Shown one piece after another: positions 1 to 8,376 of a stretch of 64,000 nucleotides of DNA. The position numbers and the translations under genes were made by a program. This stretch comes from Buttiauxella sp965119215 (GTDB lineage Bacteria > Pseudomonadota > Gammaproteobacteria > Enterobacterales > Enterobacteriaceae): NCBI GenBank assembly GCA_965119215.1, contig CBCPKK010000034.1, positions 1 through 64,000 of the forward strand. The letters are read 5' to 3'. The notes beneath the pieces are model-generated. The model saw only the letters and a list, made by a program, of their open reading frames with translations, was not told the DNA's origin and searched no databases. How positions within the stretch are numbered: the stretch's first letter is position 1; the number at the start of each line of letters is the position of its first letter.

Positions 1-643
1 TGAGATCGCTACTTTTTAAATCATTAATGAGATCTTTGTATGCTAATATTAGCTGGTTTCGTAAGTCCTGATTATTAACTTGTGGGGTGGCCTTTGTCCA
101 TTGCCATACGGGAATACCTGACACGTTGAAATTACGGTACGCAGTTAACCAGTCTTTGGGCTTGTCGTCGCCTTTGAATTTAATTCTATTTGATATTCCT
201 TTAATAATGAGGTTTTTAGTTGTATCACTAATATCCTGTATTGAGTATCCTTGAGGATCGTCAAAGCTACGATTGTTTTTACCATCAAAAATTACTTTGA
301 AATTAGTTATCAATTCATCTGTTTTGTTGGGCAGTGATTTAACAACTTTTACTTCGCAACTATATATATCTTCTTTTACATCAGGATCTGAAGGGAAAAA
401 CATTAGGCCTATAACGTTATTTTCGTTATTCTCCAATGAGTCAGTTATATCACTGCCAGTACTTATTGTTCTTGAATCTTTATCTCTAAGAGTGCTGAGG
501 TAATCCAATCCATTAACCGATAATATACAGTTGCTATTTTGTGTTTTAAAATATGCAGAATATCTTGTGTTATCCATATTATCCCCAGCAACTAGATTGG
601 TTGAAAAAAATAAAATGCCTAAAATTAGTATTTTTAATTTCAT
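1..643 (-). CDS. Secreted hypothetical protein, putative T6SS immunity protein (3' end beyond window)
   Basis: An open frame starts at an ATG at 643-641 and runs without a stop off the window edge (214 codons seen). The first 22 or so residues form a typical signal peptide: a KLK start, a hydrophobic ILILGILFF core, and a likely cleavage near NLVAG. The mature part is hydrophilic, with no membrane helix or family I recognise. It lies 10 bases behind the stop of the putative effector, on the same strand and with the same AT-rich composition, so it is probably in the same transcript. In T6SS cargo modules the gene after the effector is usually the immunity gene. A signal peptide would place it in the periplasm, which fits an effector acting on wall, membrane or periplasm. 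The function is inferred from position only; a second effector subunit is possible. Confidence 0.6.
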   Translation of the reverse strand, partial: MKLKILILGILFFSTNLVAGDNMDNTRYSAYFKTQNSNCILSVNGLDYLSTLRDKDSRTISTGSDITDSLENNENNVIGLMFFPSDPDVKEDIYSCEVKVVKSLPNKTDELITNFKVIFDGKNNRSFDDPQGYSIQDISDTTKNLIIKGISNRIKFKGDDKPKDWLTAYRNFNVSGIPVWQWTKATPQVNNQDLRNQLILAYKDLINDLKSSDL

Positions 644-653
644 ATTTTGTATC

Positions 654-2273
654 TCAAAAAATCATTCTATAAGAGGACTTGTCTTTATCTAGTTTTTTGC
701 AGATAACCCATTCACCTTCTCCCTCTTCCCAGTAGTTATCATCTTTAGATCTTTTTTGACTTGGATCGATATTATCGTCTTCATCATCGTCTCCCACACT
801 AACTTTTATCTTATATTTTGCATACATAACAATGCCATTATGGAAAAAGATAAGCTCAAGGTCGCTATCTTGTTTTTTCTCTAATGCAAAACAACATTCA
901 GCGGTGATTTTTGCTTCCGCACTAAAATAAGCCTCAACGATCACGATTTTTAGACCAGCTTCGACTTTGGATTCTAATGCCAGGCTCAATTGACCTTCAT
1001 TTTTATCCCCTAATTCAGAATGGAAATCATAGTTTTCATCGGATGAATATTGATAGGAAAGGTTTATGTTTCCTGACACTATCATATTTAATACTGCTTT
1101 TGCGTAAATACCATTCTTACCGTTCTTGACATCATCCTCTTGTGATTGTGCCGTTTCTCTTATTTTTGCGATGTTTTTCTCTTGATGGAAATAGGCGGCG
1201 AATGCTTGAATCAAATCTAGCGTGATGGTAAATTCAATTAAGGGTGCCAAATCTACATCTACACCACATTTTACATACGGAGTATTATTTTTACGAAGAT
1301 GGAGCTCTCCACTTCCTGTAATATCAATAGATGGGTATTTTATATCGATCGTTAATAGCTGTATCTTATTGTCATCTGCTTTAAACATATTAGTAACAGT
1401 GTCAATAGTTTTCTCTGCATTACTTAAAATCGTTAGTTTGTCTTTGTAGCGTGTAAATTCTTTCTCCATCGTATTTTTATAATCTTTGCTGCTGCTTCCA
1501 ACGTTTATTGATGCGCTACCCGTAATATTGACACCTCTAGTAATGGCATACTTACCCACACTCATGGAGTTATTATTCTGCCCACCCTGTACAATATCAT
1601 AGCGTTCATCATCAGAAAGTTCCTTAGTCCCGTCATTTTTAGAACTGGAGATATTTACCCCTACTGACCACGCGAATTTCGGGAAAACAACTATCTTAGT
1701 ATTTACGGAGTTATAAATGGGTTGTTTTGCTCGATCATTTGCTGTTGTTTTTAGTGGGAATATAACTTCTTTAACTGGTTGCCCCAGGCACTCACCTATT
1801 TGTAATTCATATTCTGTTTTTTCTATATTATCTAAGCCCTTAAACACAATATCACTCAAAAATTTAACAACATCTAAAGATTCCAGTGCACCGAAAGCGT
1901 ACTTAAAATCTGACGCGCCCTCTTTGTCAGTATTAATACTGCCCATAGTTAGTTTTACTTTATCCTCATAACCATAATATTTTAATGTGTCACTATTTTC
2001 CCCTTTCACAAGTTGACTAAGATAGTAATCATTATAGATCACGCCTGATGGGCAGTCAGGACTGTTACTGACACAAGTTTTCCCAATCAGTGTTGTTTTA
2101 AAACTAACACCTTTAGCTTCAATGTCATGAAGGTAAATGACAGGTAAAGACTCACCCTGTTTGTATTCGTACTTACCTTCTGGTGAGGTTGTTTCTACTT
2201 TTACAGCGTGCGTGCAAGTGTCCGGGTTTTTACACGAACATTTAGGTGAACCGGCAGTTAAACTAATGCCCAT
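654..2273 (-). CDS. Putative type VI secretion effector, unrecognised family
   Basis: The product is 539 aa. Its start ATG shares one base with the DUF4123 gene's stop (TAATG), so the two are translationally coupled. There is no signal peptide and no obvious membrane helix, as expected for cargo loaded on VgrG in the cytoplasm. The N-terminus carries a cysteine cluster (SPKCSCKNPDTC, about residues 9-20). From about residue 215 on there are many alternating, strand-like stretches (for example GSGELHL, SGNINLSY, GQLSLALESKVEAG), and a very acidic run (GDDDEDDN) precedes the C-terminus. I do not recognise a catalytic motif or a PAAR, lipase or amidase domain. The order vgrG - DUF4123 adaptor - this gene - secreted protein is the standard T6SS cargo layout, so the effector role is inferred from context. 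Base composition is strongly AT-rich, unlike the core genes. Confidence 0.6.
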   Translation of the reverse strand: MGISLTAGSPKCSCKNPDTCTHAVKVETTSPEGKYEYKQGESLPVIYLHDIEAKGVSFKTTLIGKTCVSNSPDCPSGVIYNDYYLSQLVKGENSDTLKYYGYEDKVKLTMGSINTDKEGASDFKYAFGALESLDVVKFLSDIVFKGLDNIEKTEYELQIGECLGQPVKEVIFPLKTTANDRAKQPIYNSVNTKIVVFPKFAWSVGVNISSSKNDGTKELSDDERYDIVQGGQNNNSMSVGKYAITRGVNITGSASINVGSSSKDYKNTMEKEFTRYKDKLTILSNAEKTIDTVTNMFKADDNKIQLLTIDIKYPSIDITGSGELHLRKNNTPYVKCGVDVDLAPLIEFTITLDLIQAFAAYFHQEKNIAKIRETAQSQEDDVKNGKNGIYAKAVLNMIVSGNINLSYQYSSDENYDFHSELGDKNEGQLSLALESKVEAGLKIVIVEAYFSAEAKITAECCFALEKKQDSDLELIFFHNGIVMYAKYKIKVSVGDDDEDDNIDPSQKRSKDDNYWEEGEGEWVICKKLDKDKSSYRMIF

Positions 2274-3097
2274 TATGCTTTATCCCTTTCCCATACCGGT
2301 ATTTTACCGTAAACATGCAATAACAATATTTCGGCTCGGTAGTGCCCTGGATTGTGGCTATCCTCTAAGATTCTTTTATATTCAGAAGGAATGGCTTCAG
2401 GAGTGAGTATATTCTCTTGAACAAATAATTTTACTATTTCTTCAATACTCCTTTTATCAGTGATGCCAATGCTACGCATATAATTGAATAATGATTCAGC
2501 ATTAGAAATAGCAATGTGTTTTTCTTCCCCTTGAACAAGCGGTATCAGCATTGCTAACTCTTCAATATATCTTTTTTCAAATATTTTTTCTAACTCGCTA
2601 TATTGCTCTTTACTTATTGACATTAATTTAGGTTTGACCGGTAAGGCATCCGGATAGCGTTTGTGCAAGTCATTAACTGAGAGCGAACGGTATTGTTGAT
2701 AATTTGTTTCTATCTTGCTTATCGTACTAAGAAAAATATGTTTCTCCCAGTCTGATAAAATGCTCAGAAAATCCCAAATATTTCTCGGATCATAAAATCT
2801 GAAAATTACGGGTTTATTCTCATCAGGGAGTAGAACTTGCAAATATTTCCTCAAATGTTGTCGTAACACACGCATCGTTGCATCAGTGGTTAAGTACATT
2901 CCCCACGGACTTGTTTTTGCATTTAGCCAATCTTCAACATCTGGTGTGACTTCAAGCAGATAAGGGGCTAGCTTTATCAATTCAGGTTGCAAAGGTTCGG
3001 CATATAAACAGCTATGGGGGGAATTAAGCCCAGTGAGATAATCTAAAAGATCATCAACGATACAACCATCAACGATTGCATAACGAATAGGTTCCAT
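2273..3097 (-). CDS. DUF4123-type T6SS effector adaptor/chaperone
   Basis: The product is 274 aa. The N-terminal half reads like the DUF4123 (Tap/TEC) family: a start of the type 'YAIVDGCIVDDLLDYL', then a 'PYLLEV' strand, a 'WGMYLTTDA' segment with a helix rich in LRQHLRKYL, and 'PVIFRFYDPRNIWDFL'. Such proteins bind a specific effector and hand it to the tip of VgrG without being secreted. The gene is sandwiched with single-base TAATG overlaps on both sides, to vgrG upstream and to the putative effector downstream, so the three are almost certainly made together in fixed ratio. The C-terminal third is helical and less conserved, as expected for the effector-specific part. Composition is AT-rich like its downstream neighbours. 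Confidence 0.8.
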   Translation of the reverse strand: MEPIRYAIVDGCIVDDLLDYLTGLNSPHSCLYAEPLQPELIKLAPYLLEVTPDVEDWLNAKTSPWGMYLTTDATMRVLRQHLRKYLQVLLPDENKPVIFRFYDPRNIWDFLSILSDWEKHIFLSTISKIETNYQQYRSLSVNDLHKRYPDALPVKPKLMSISKEQYSELEKIFEKRYIEELAMLIPLVQGEEKHIAISNAESLFNYMRSIGITDKRSIEEIVKLFVQENILTPEAIPSEYKRILEDSHNPGHYRAEILLLHVYGKIPVWERDKA

Positions 3098-5055
3098 TAT
3101 TTATCCTCATCAGGGCAATGAGAAACAAACATTGTCCCTTCGCCCGCAGCAGCCTTAAGAATCGCAGGTCTCATCGGTAAAATAACCTCTCCTGGACTAC
3201 CTCCACTATTCAGATTGATCTTGGGTCCTTTAATATCAACGCCACCGGCATGAATAGAAATAAATGAACCACCGACACGAAAACTAATTTTACTATCGCT
3301 TTGTAAGACAATATCGCCCTGAACTTTAATCCCCATTACACCGGCAATTTTTTGGGCAAGATCCCCTTTGATTTCGACATGGTGCTCGCCTTCAATCAGA
3401 TTCAGATAATCTTTGGTGGTTTTATGATCCTGTTTACCTTCAACGGTCACTTTTCTGTCATTTGCCACAACTAGCGATTCATCGTGCCCAATGCTGACAA
3501 CCCTGTCGTAGTTAACACGCACATCCTTACTGTTGAGTACTTTTACCTGCATGTCCTTCTGGGCATGCATCGACAGCAACTCCTGACCCGTCAAATCCTC
3601 AAACATCAGTTCGTTGTAGCCATCACCCTTATAGGTTTGCGAGCGGATAGCCATCTGCGTTTTGGTGCCCGGCAGGTCGCCAGGCGAGCGGTTGGTAATG
3701 TGGTAGGTGCGTCCGGTGATAATCGGCTGGTCCGGGTCGCCGTTAAGAAAATCGACAATCACTTCCTGGCCGACACGTGGAATGGCGATGTTGCCAAAGC
3801 CAGTACCCGCCCACGCCTGCGAGACGCGTATCCAGCAGGAGCTGTCTTCATCGGCTTTGTTATAGCGGTCCCAGGCGAATTTCACCCGCACGCGCCCGTG
3901 TTCGTCGCAGAAGATTTCTTCCCCCGGTGGACCGGTTACTATTGCGCTTTGTGGGCCATCGACCAGCGGTTTGGGGTGCGGTTGTGGCCGCCAAGTCTGA
4001 ATCGCGGGAATAACATGAAAGTTATTCGTCAGCGTGGTGCCCTGGCCTTCACTGCCAATGAGTGCCTGCGGCTGGCTGCCGGTTAACTTACAGGACACCA
4101 CCTGCCATAAATCGTTTAAATCTTCACGCGGGTGGTCAGTCAGCCTGAAATGGCGGCCGGGCTGGAGCTGCGGTGAGTTGCTGGTTCCGGTGGCAAAATC
4201 CACGTTGTTACGCCAGCCTTCGACCTGATAGTGAACAAAATCCTCACCATGCTGTTCGTCCTTAAAGCGACCGGGATAGTCAAAGATTTCATATTCTGGA
4301 CGCTGGTACGGCAGCCGTGGCGCCTGCTCATGGTACTGTGCCCGCCAGTTGGGGGCGGTGAAGGTGTAATCCTGCGTGGTGACCTGTGCGGGGCGGATTT
4401 GCGCGCTGCGCCGGAAGCTGTTGATGCAGTATTTGCTGGATTCGTTCGCCGCATTCGGGTTGTACGGCAAAGGGGGAAGTCCCCTCAGCACGCTGCTGTC
4501 ATCGGCAAAGGTCAGCTTCTGGTCGTTCTGTTTCAGGTACTCATCGTCGAAAAAGTACAGCCCCTCTTCAGCAGCCAGGCGGGCGATAAAATCGTAGTCG
4601 GTTTCCTGATACTGCACGCAGAACTCACGTTCCGGATGTGGGCGGCGAAACAGCGCATCGTGGGTGCGAACACCCATTTCTTTAAGCAGTTTTTCAAAGA
4701 TGAAGCGGATATCGTAATTCTGAAAACTGCGACAGTTTTTCCGCTGGCTACTGCGCCAGAATTCCGGGTGCACGGCCATGTGGTAAAGGGTCTGGTGTTT
4801 GCCGGTGTCGCCCTGTTCGCAGAACGTCACCATACCGCGTACCCGGCGTTTGATTTCGTCACCCTGCCAGAGAGTGAGGATAACCATTTCATCGAGGATT
4901 TTTTTAAATTCAATAGCCGGGTCGGCACAGGCAAGGGTAAGTTCAAGGCTGAATAGGGAAGAGTAGGACTGGGTTAGCTGGAAATTCACCACAGCGAAGG
5001 TGTCGTGTGGGGTTCTCCCCACGGTGATCGTAAAGCGGGTGCCGTCAGTGGCCAT
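3097..5055 (-). CDS. vgrG: Type VI secretion tip protein VgrG (TssI)
   Basis: The product is 652 aa, the usual length of a VgrG without an extra effector domain. The N-terminal two thirds match the phage gp27/gp44-like part (for example LTLWQGDEIKRRVRG, about residues 60-74, and CVQYQETDYDFIARLAAEEGLYFFDD, the family hallmark). A gp5-like OB fold follows (GPPGEEIFCDEHGRVRVKF, then WIRVSQAWAG and PRVGQEVIVDFLNGDPDQP). The C-terminus is the needle-like repeat region (DVRVNYDRVVSIGHDESL, VEIKGDLAQKI and so on). It forms the puncturing tip on the Hcp tube. No tss structural genes are in the window, so this is an orphan cargo locus. GC content drops towards the 3' end, suggesting that the tail and the genes behind it were exchanged as a unit. 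Confidence 0.95.
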   Translation of the reverse strand: MATDGTRFTITVGRTPHDTFAVVNFQLTQSYSSLFSLELTLACADPAIEFKKILDEMVILTLWQGDEIKRRVRGMVTFCEQGDTGKHQTLYHMAVHPEFWRSSQRKNCRSFQNYDIRFIFEKLLKEMGVRTHDALFRRPHPEREFCVQYQETDYDFIARLAAEEGLYFFDDEYLKQNDQKLTFADDSSVLRGLPPLPYNPNAANESSKYCINSFRRSAQIRPAQVTTQDYTFTAPNWRAQYHEQAPRLPYQRPEYEIFDYPGRFKDEQHGEDFVHYQVEGWRNNVDFATGTSNSPQLQPGRHFRLTDHPREDLNDLWQVVSCKLTGSQPQALIGSEGQGTTLTNNFHVIPAIQTWRPQPHPKPLVDGPQSAIVTGPPGEEIFCDEHGRVRVKFAWDRYNKADEDSSCWIRVSQAWAGTGFGNIAIPRVGQEVIVDFLNGDPDQPIITGRTYHITNRSPGDLPGTKTQMAIRSQTYKGDGYNELMFEDLTGQELLSMHAQKDMQVKVLNSKDVRVNYDRVVSIGHDESLVVANDRKVTVEGKQDHKTTKDYLNLIEGEHHVEIKGDLAQKIAGVMGIKVQGDIVLQSDSKISFRVGGSFISIHAGGVDIKGPKINLNSGGSPGEVILPMRPAILKAAAGEGTMFVSHCPDEDK

Positions 5056-5329
5056 GGTGTTATTCCTTCAACAAGGTACGGAATCATTGATAAGAACTTC
5101 TAATTGCATGAGATTCATAACTCGAGTAAATATAATAAAATCAATGAGATATGAATGGTTCAAAAATAAACGGAACGAAGGGGGCCTACAGTGATCTATG
5201 TCACATAGTGAGATGTAGGGAAGCGGACAAAAGGAGTCGATGCGGGTTATATGAAGCAATACTGGAATTTATTCAGTTGGGAGCCGGATAAATTCCAGAG
5301 TGATGGACAGTGGATTGAAGAAACTTCTA
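5056..5329. other. Gap between the vgrG island and apaH; possible gene remnant
   Basis: This stretch is AT-rich at the vgrG end and must hold the vgrG promoter, though I see no convincing -10/-35 pair. On the plus strand a 38-codon frame (ATG 5251, TAG 5365-5367, running into the 3' end of apaH) begins MKQYWNLFSWEPDKF. It has a poorly spaced AAGGAG upstream at 5231. It may be the broken start of a gene lost when the island landed here, but support is weak. In E. coli folA sits at this place; no folA sequence is visible. Confidence 0.3.
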
Positions 5330-6181
5330 TTAAGACGCTATTGCCGTATCACCTTCATCGAGGCTAGCTTTGCGATTCGATGGCTGAACAAAATAGGTTT
5401 TATCTTCCCAGCGCAAGCAGGTTAAATCCCCACCCCAGCAGCAACCGGTATCCAGCCCGTAGATCCCTTCCGGCGTTCCTTTGCCTTCCAGCGATGCCCA
5501 GTGCCCGAAGATAACGGAGTATTCATCTGTCACTGGCCCACGAATAGCAAACCACGGTTTCAGTGGGGCAGGTGCGCTTTCTGGCGTGTCTTTGCAGTAC
5601 ATGTCCAGTTGCCCGTTTGGGAAGCAATAACGCATGCGGGTCAGGGAATTGGTGATAAACCGCAAGCGAGCAAGCCCTGATAGCTCTGGCGACCAGTTAT
5701 TTGGCATATCGCCATACATGGCATCGAGGAATAGCGGATAGCTGTCGCTTGATAACACCGCTTCGACATCACGCGCGCAGGCTAAAGCCGTGCTCAAATC
5801 CCATTGCGGCGTGATACCGGCGTGAGCCATCACCAGCTTTTTCTCTTCATCAACCTGAAGCAGAGGCTGGCGGCGTAACCAGTTCAGCAGCTCGTCGGCA
5901 TCAGGCGCTTCCAACAATTGTGATACGCGGTCTTTCGGCTTATTGCGGCTAATGCCTGCATAAACCGCCAGCAAATGCAGGTCATGATTGCCGAGCACAA
6001 TACGCACGCTGTCACCAAGCCCGCGCACAAAGCGCAGTACTTCAAGCGAACCCGGTCCACGCGCGACGAGATCGCCCGTAAGCCATAAAATATCTTTGCC
6101 AGGCGTAAACTCAACCTGTTGCAGTAGGGCGACCAGTTCATCGTAACAACCGTGAACATCGCCAATCAGGTATGTAGACAT
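5330..6181 (-). CDS. apaH: Diadenosine tetraphosphatase (symmetrical Ap4A hydrolase)
   Basis: The enzyme hydrolyses Ap4A to two ADP in the cytoplasm, and it also removes Np4-type caps from RNA in E. coli. The product is 283 aa from an ATG at 6181; an upstream extension of 60 codons in the same frame overlaps apaG and is not needed. The metallophosphatase signature is complete: GDVHG at residues 7-11, GDLVARG at about 36-42, and GNHD at about 64-67, followed by the family's MAHAGITPQW and IFGHWASLEGKG segments. It starts 4 bases after apaG and is the distal gene of the surA-pdxA-rsmA-apaG-apaH operon, the same arrangement as in E. coli. Downstream, however, the chromosome changes to a T6SS island instead of folA. 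Confidence 0.98.
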   Translation of the reverse strand: MSTYLIGDVHGCYDELVALLQQVEFTPGKDILWLTGDLVARGPGSLEVLRFVRGLGDSVRIVLGNHDLHLLAVYAGISRNKPKDRVSQLLEAPDADELLNWLRRQPLLQVDEEKKLVMAHAGITPQWDLSTALACARDVEAVLSSDSYPLFLDAMYGDMPNNWSPELSGLARLRFITNSLTRMRYCFPNGQLDMYCKDTPESAPAPLKPWFAIRGPVTDEYSVIFGHWASLEGKGTPEGIYGLDTGCCWGGDLTCLRWEDKTYFVQPSNRKASLDEGDTAIAS

Positions 6182-6185
6182 CGTA

Positions 6186-6563
6186 TCAGTGAATGAAGGC
6201 TGGGATAGCCAGACGGAATACGGGAATAGCGACGCGGAAAGCATCGCCCTGAGAGTCGACCATTTCGTAATGGCCTTGCATCGTGCCAAGCGGTGTTTCA
6301 AGAACAGCACCGCTTGTATAGCTGTATTCGTTGCCCGGTTCAATATGCGGCTGGACGCCAATCACGCCCTCACCCTGAACTTCAGTTTCATGGCCGTTAC
6401 CATTGGTGATTAGCCAGTAACGGCCAAGCAATTGCACCGGTGTTCGCCCCAGGTTACGGATGGTGACGGTATAAGCAAAGACGAAACGTTCGTTCTCCGG
6501 GGAGGACTGTGATTCGATATAAACGCTTTGTACCTGAATGCATACGCGGGGCGAATTTAACAT
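6186..6563 (-). CDS. apaG: ApaG domain protein (formerly CorD)
   Basis: A small cytoplasmic protein of 125 aa with the single ApaG fold, an immunoglobulin-like beta sandwich. It is near-identical in outline to E. coli ApaG: it starts MLNSPRVCIQVQSVYIESQ and contains TIRNLGRTPVQLLGRYW, then VVGVQP-like and GTMQGHYEMVD segments. The conserved GxGVxGxQPxxxPGxxxxYxS pattern lies at about residues 64-85. The biochemical role is not settled; mutants of the homologue affect Co2+/Mg2+ efflux. It lies 2 bases downstream of rsmA and 4 bases upstream of apaH, so it is translated from the surA operon message. Confidence 0.97.
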   Translation of the reverse strand: MLNSPRVCIQVQSVYIESQSSPENERFVFAYTVTIRNLGRTPVQLLGRYWLITNGNGHETEVQGEGVIGVQPHIEPGNEYSYTSGAVLETPLGTMQGHYEMVDSQGDAFRVAIPVFRLAIPAFIH

Positions 6564-6565
6564 CG

Positions 6566-7390
6566 TTAACTCTCCTTCGGCTGCTGCGGGTTATCAGCCA
6601 AATAGTTTGCCAGTTGGCAATACTGTGCGACTGAGATGTTCTCAGCACGCAGGGTTGGATCGATTCCCAGCTCCGCCATCACTTCTGCACTGAACAGATG
6701 ACCAAGGCTGTTACGAATCGTTTTGCGGCGCTTATTAAACGCTTCAGTCGTGATGCGGCTTAATACTCGCAGGTCTTTAACGGGGTTCGGTATTACTGCG
6801 TGTGGGACCAGGCGCACAACGGCTGAATCAACCTTTGGTGCAGGTGTGAAGGCTGTTGGTGGCACTTCAAGCACTGGGATCACATTACAATAATACTGCG
6901 CCATGACGGTTAAACGACCATACGCTTTACAGTTAGGGCCAGCAACTAAACGGTTTACCACTTCTTTTTGCAGCATAAAGTGCATGTCTGCAATGGCATC
7001 AGTATAGCTAAAGAGATGGAACATTAATGGCGTGGAGATGTTATACGGCAGGTTGCCAAAGACGCGCAACGGCTGACCGATTTTTTGCGACAGCTCTCCA
7101 AAATCCATCGTCATGGCATCTTGCTGATAAATCGTCAGCTTCGGTGCCAGGAAGGGATGCGTTTGCAGACGGGCTGCAAGATCGCGGTCCAGTTCGATGA
7201 CGGTCATTTCATCCAGGCGTTCACCCACAGGCTCGGTTAACGCACCGAGGCCGGGGCCGATTTCAACCATCGCCTGGCCTTTAAGTGGATTTATAGCAGA
7301 GACAATACTGTCGATAACGAACTGGTCATTAAGGAAGTTTTGTCCAAAACGTTTACGGGCTAAATGGCCCTGGTGGACACGAGTATTCAT
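6566..7390 (-). CDS. rsmA: 16S rRNA (adenine1518/1519-N6) dimethyltransferase RsmA (KsgA)
   Basis: The enzyme uses S-adenosylmethionine to dimethylate the two adjacent adenosines in helix 45 near the 3' end of 16S rRNA during 30S maturation. The product is 274 aa. The SAM-binding motif is EIGPGLG at about residues 43-49, the acidic motif II is VIELDRD at about 64-70, and the catalytic motif IV is NLPYNIS at about 113-119. The C-terminal helical domain has the FNKRRKTIRNSL element. Its ATG overlaps the pdxA stop by four bases (ATGA), so it is translationally coupled. Loss of this gene gives kasugamycin resistance in E. coli. Confidence 0.98.
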   Translation of the reverse strand: MNTRVHQGHLARKRFGQNFLNDQFVIDSIVSAINPLKGQAMVEIGPGLGALTEPVGERLDEMTVIELDRDLAARLQTHPFLAPKLTIYQQDAMTMDFGELSQKIGQPLRVFGNLPYNISTPLMFHLFSYTDAIADMHFMLQKEVVNRLVAGPNCKAYGRLTVMAQYYCNVIPVLEVPPTAFTPAPKVDSAVVRLVPHAVIPNPVKDLRVLSRITTEAFNKRRKTIRNSLGHLFSAEVMAELGIDPTLRAENISVAQYCQLANYLADNPQQPKES

Positions 7391-8376
7391 TGAGTATTAA
7401 CAATCATTTTGATGGCGAGATTAAGCGCCGTAATAAAACTGCCGACCTCGGCTTTCCCCTGACCGGCTAGTTCTAGCGCGGTTCCATGGTCAACCGAAGT
7501 GCGGATAAAAGGTAAGCCTAGCGTGATATTGACCGCACGGCCAAAGCCCTGGTATTTGAGTACCGGCAAGCCCTGATCGTGGTACATCGCCAGTACTGCG
7601 TCGGCGTTATCGAGATATTTCGGCTGAAACAGCGTATCTGCCGGTAGTGGGCCAGAAAGGTTCATCCCCAGACCACGCATTTCATTCAGTACTGGAATGA
7701 TGGTATCAATCTCTTCAGTGCCCATGTGGCCACCTTCCCCGGCATGGGGGTTCAGGCCACAAACCAGTACGTGCGGCTGCGCGATACCAAACTTGGTTTG
7801 CAGGTCATGATACAGGATGGTGATTATCTGGCGTAATAAATCTGGCGTTATTGCATCACTAATGGCTTTTAGCGGCAGATGTGTTGTCACCAGCGCCACG
7901 CGCAGTTCTTCCGTTGCCAGCATCATGACGACTTTTTCGCTGTGCGATCGCTCTTCGAAAAACTCGGTATGGCCGATAAACGGGATACCCGCGTCGTTAA
8001 TGATGCCTTTGTGCACCGGCCCAGTAATGAGTGCGGAAAATTCGCCACTAATGCAACCGTCGCAGGCTCTGGCCAGCATTTCCACTACGTACTCGCTGTT
8101 TTTCACATCTAGCTGCCCAGGTTTCACTGGGGCGTGTAATTCGATAGGGAGAACGGTGAGTGTGCCAGCAGTATGCGGGATTGCAGGTGTGCCGGGCTGG
8201 TAAGTTTTAAGTTGGAGAGGAAGGCCGAGGAGGGCGGCACGTTCCTGGAGGAGTTCAGGCGAAGCCACAACGACCAATTCTACGGGCCAGTCGCGGCTTG
8301 CCAGCGCGATGACCAGGTCGGGGCCAATCCCGGCGGGTTCGCCGGGAGTGATGACCACGCGATGGATATTAACCAT
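7387..8376 (-). CDS. pdxA: 4-hydroxythreonine-4-phosphate dehydrogenase
   Basis: The enzyme oxidises 4-phosphohydroxy-L-threonine in the DXP-dependent pyridoxal phosphate pathway, and its product is condensed by PdxJ. The product is 329 aa and full length. The start ITPGEPAGIGPDL is the family hallmark. Metal-binding histidines are seen in GHTEFF, in NPHAGEGG, and in YHDQGLPVLKY. The C-terminus has the SVDHGTALELAGQG segment. It overlaps surA by 8 bases upstream and rsmA by 4 bases downstream. Epd, which acts earlier in the same pathway, is encoded at the other end of the window (59118). Confidence 0.98.
   Translation of the reverse strand: MVNIHRVVITPGEPAGIGPDLVIALASRDWPVELVVVASPELLQERAALLGLPLQLKTYQPGTPAIPHTAGTLTVLPIELHAPVKPGQLDVKNSEYVVEMLARACDGCISGEFSALITGPVHKGIINDAGIPFIGHTEFFEERSHSEKVVMMLATEELRVALVTTHLPLKAISDAITPDLLRQIITILYHDLQTKFGIAQPHVLVCGLNPHAGEGGHMGTEEIDTIIPVLNEMRGLGMNLSGPLPADTLFQPKYLDNADAVLAMYHDQGLPVLKYQGFGRAVNITLGLPFIRTSVDHGTALELAGQGKAEVGSFITALNLAIKMIVNTQ

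Noticed and set aside
4231..4956. Long plus-strand open frame (241 codons) inside vgrG
   Set aside because: It is antisense to a full VgrG with clear domains. The translation has no family likeness and looks like a shadow of biased codons.
3097..5055. VgrG as an evolved VgrG with a C-terminal toxin domain
   Set aside because: The length of 652 aa and the needle repeats leave only a short tail, with no extra domain.
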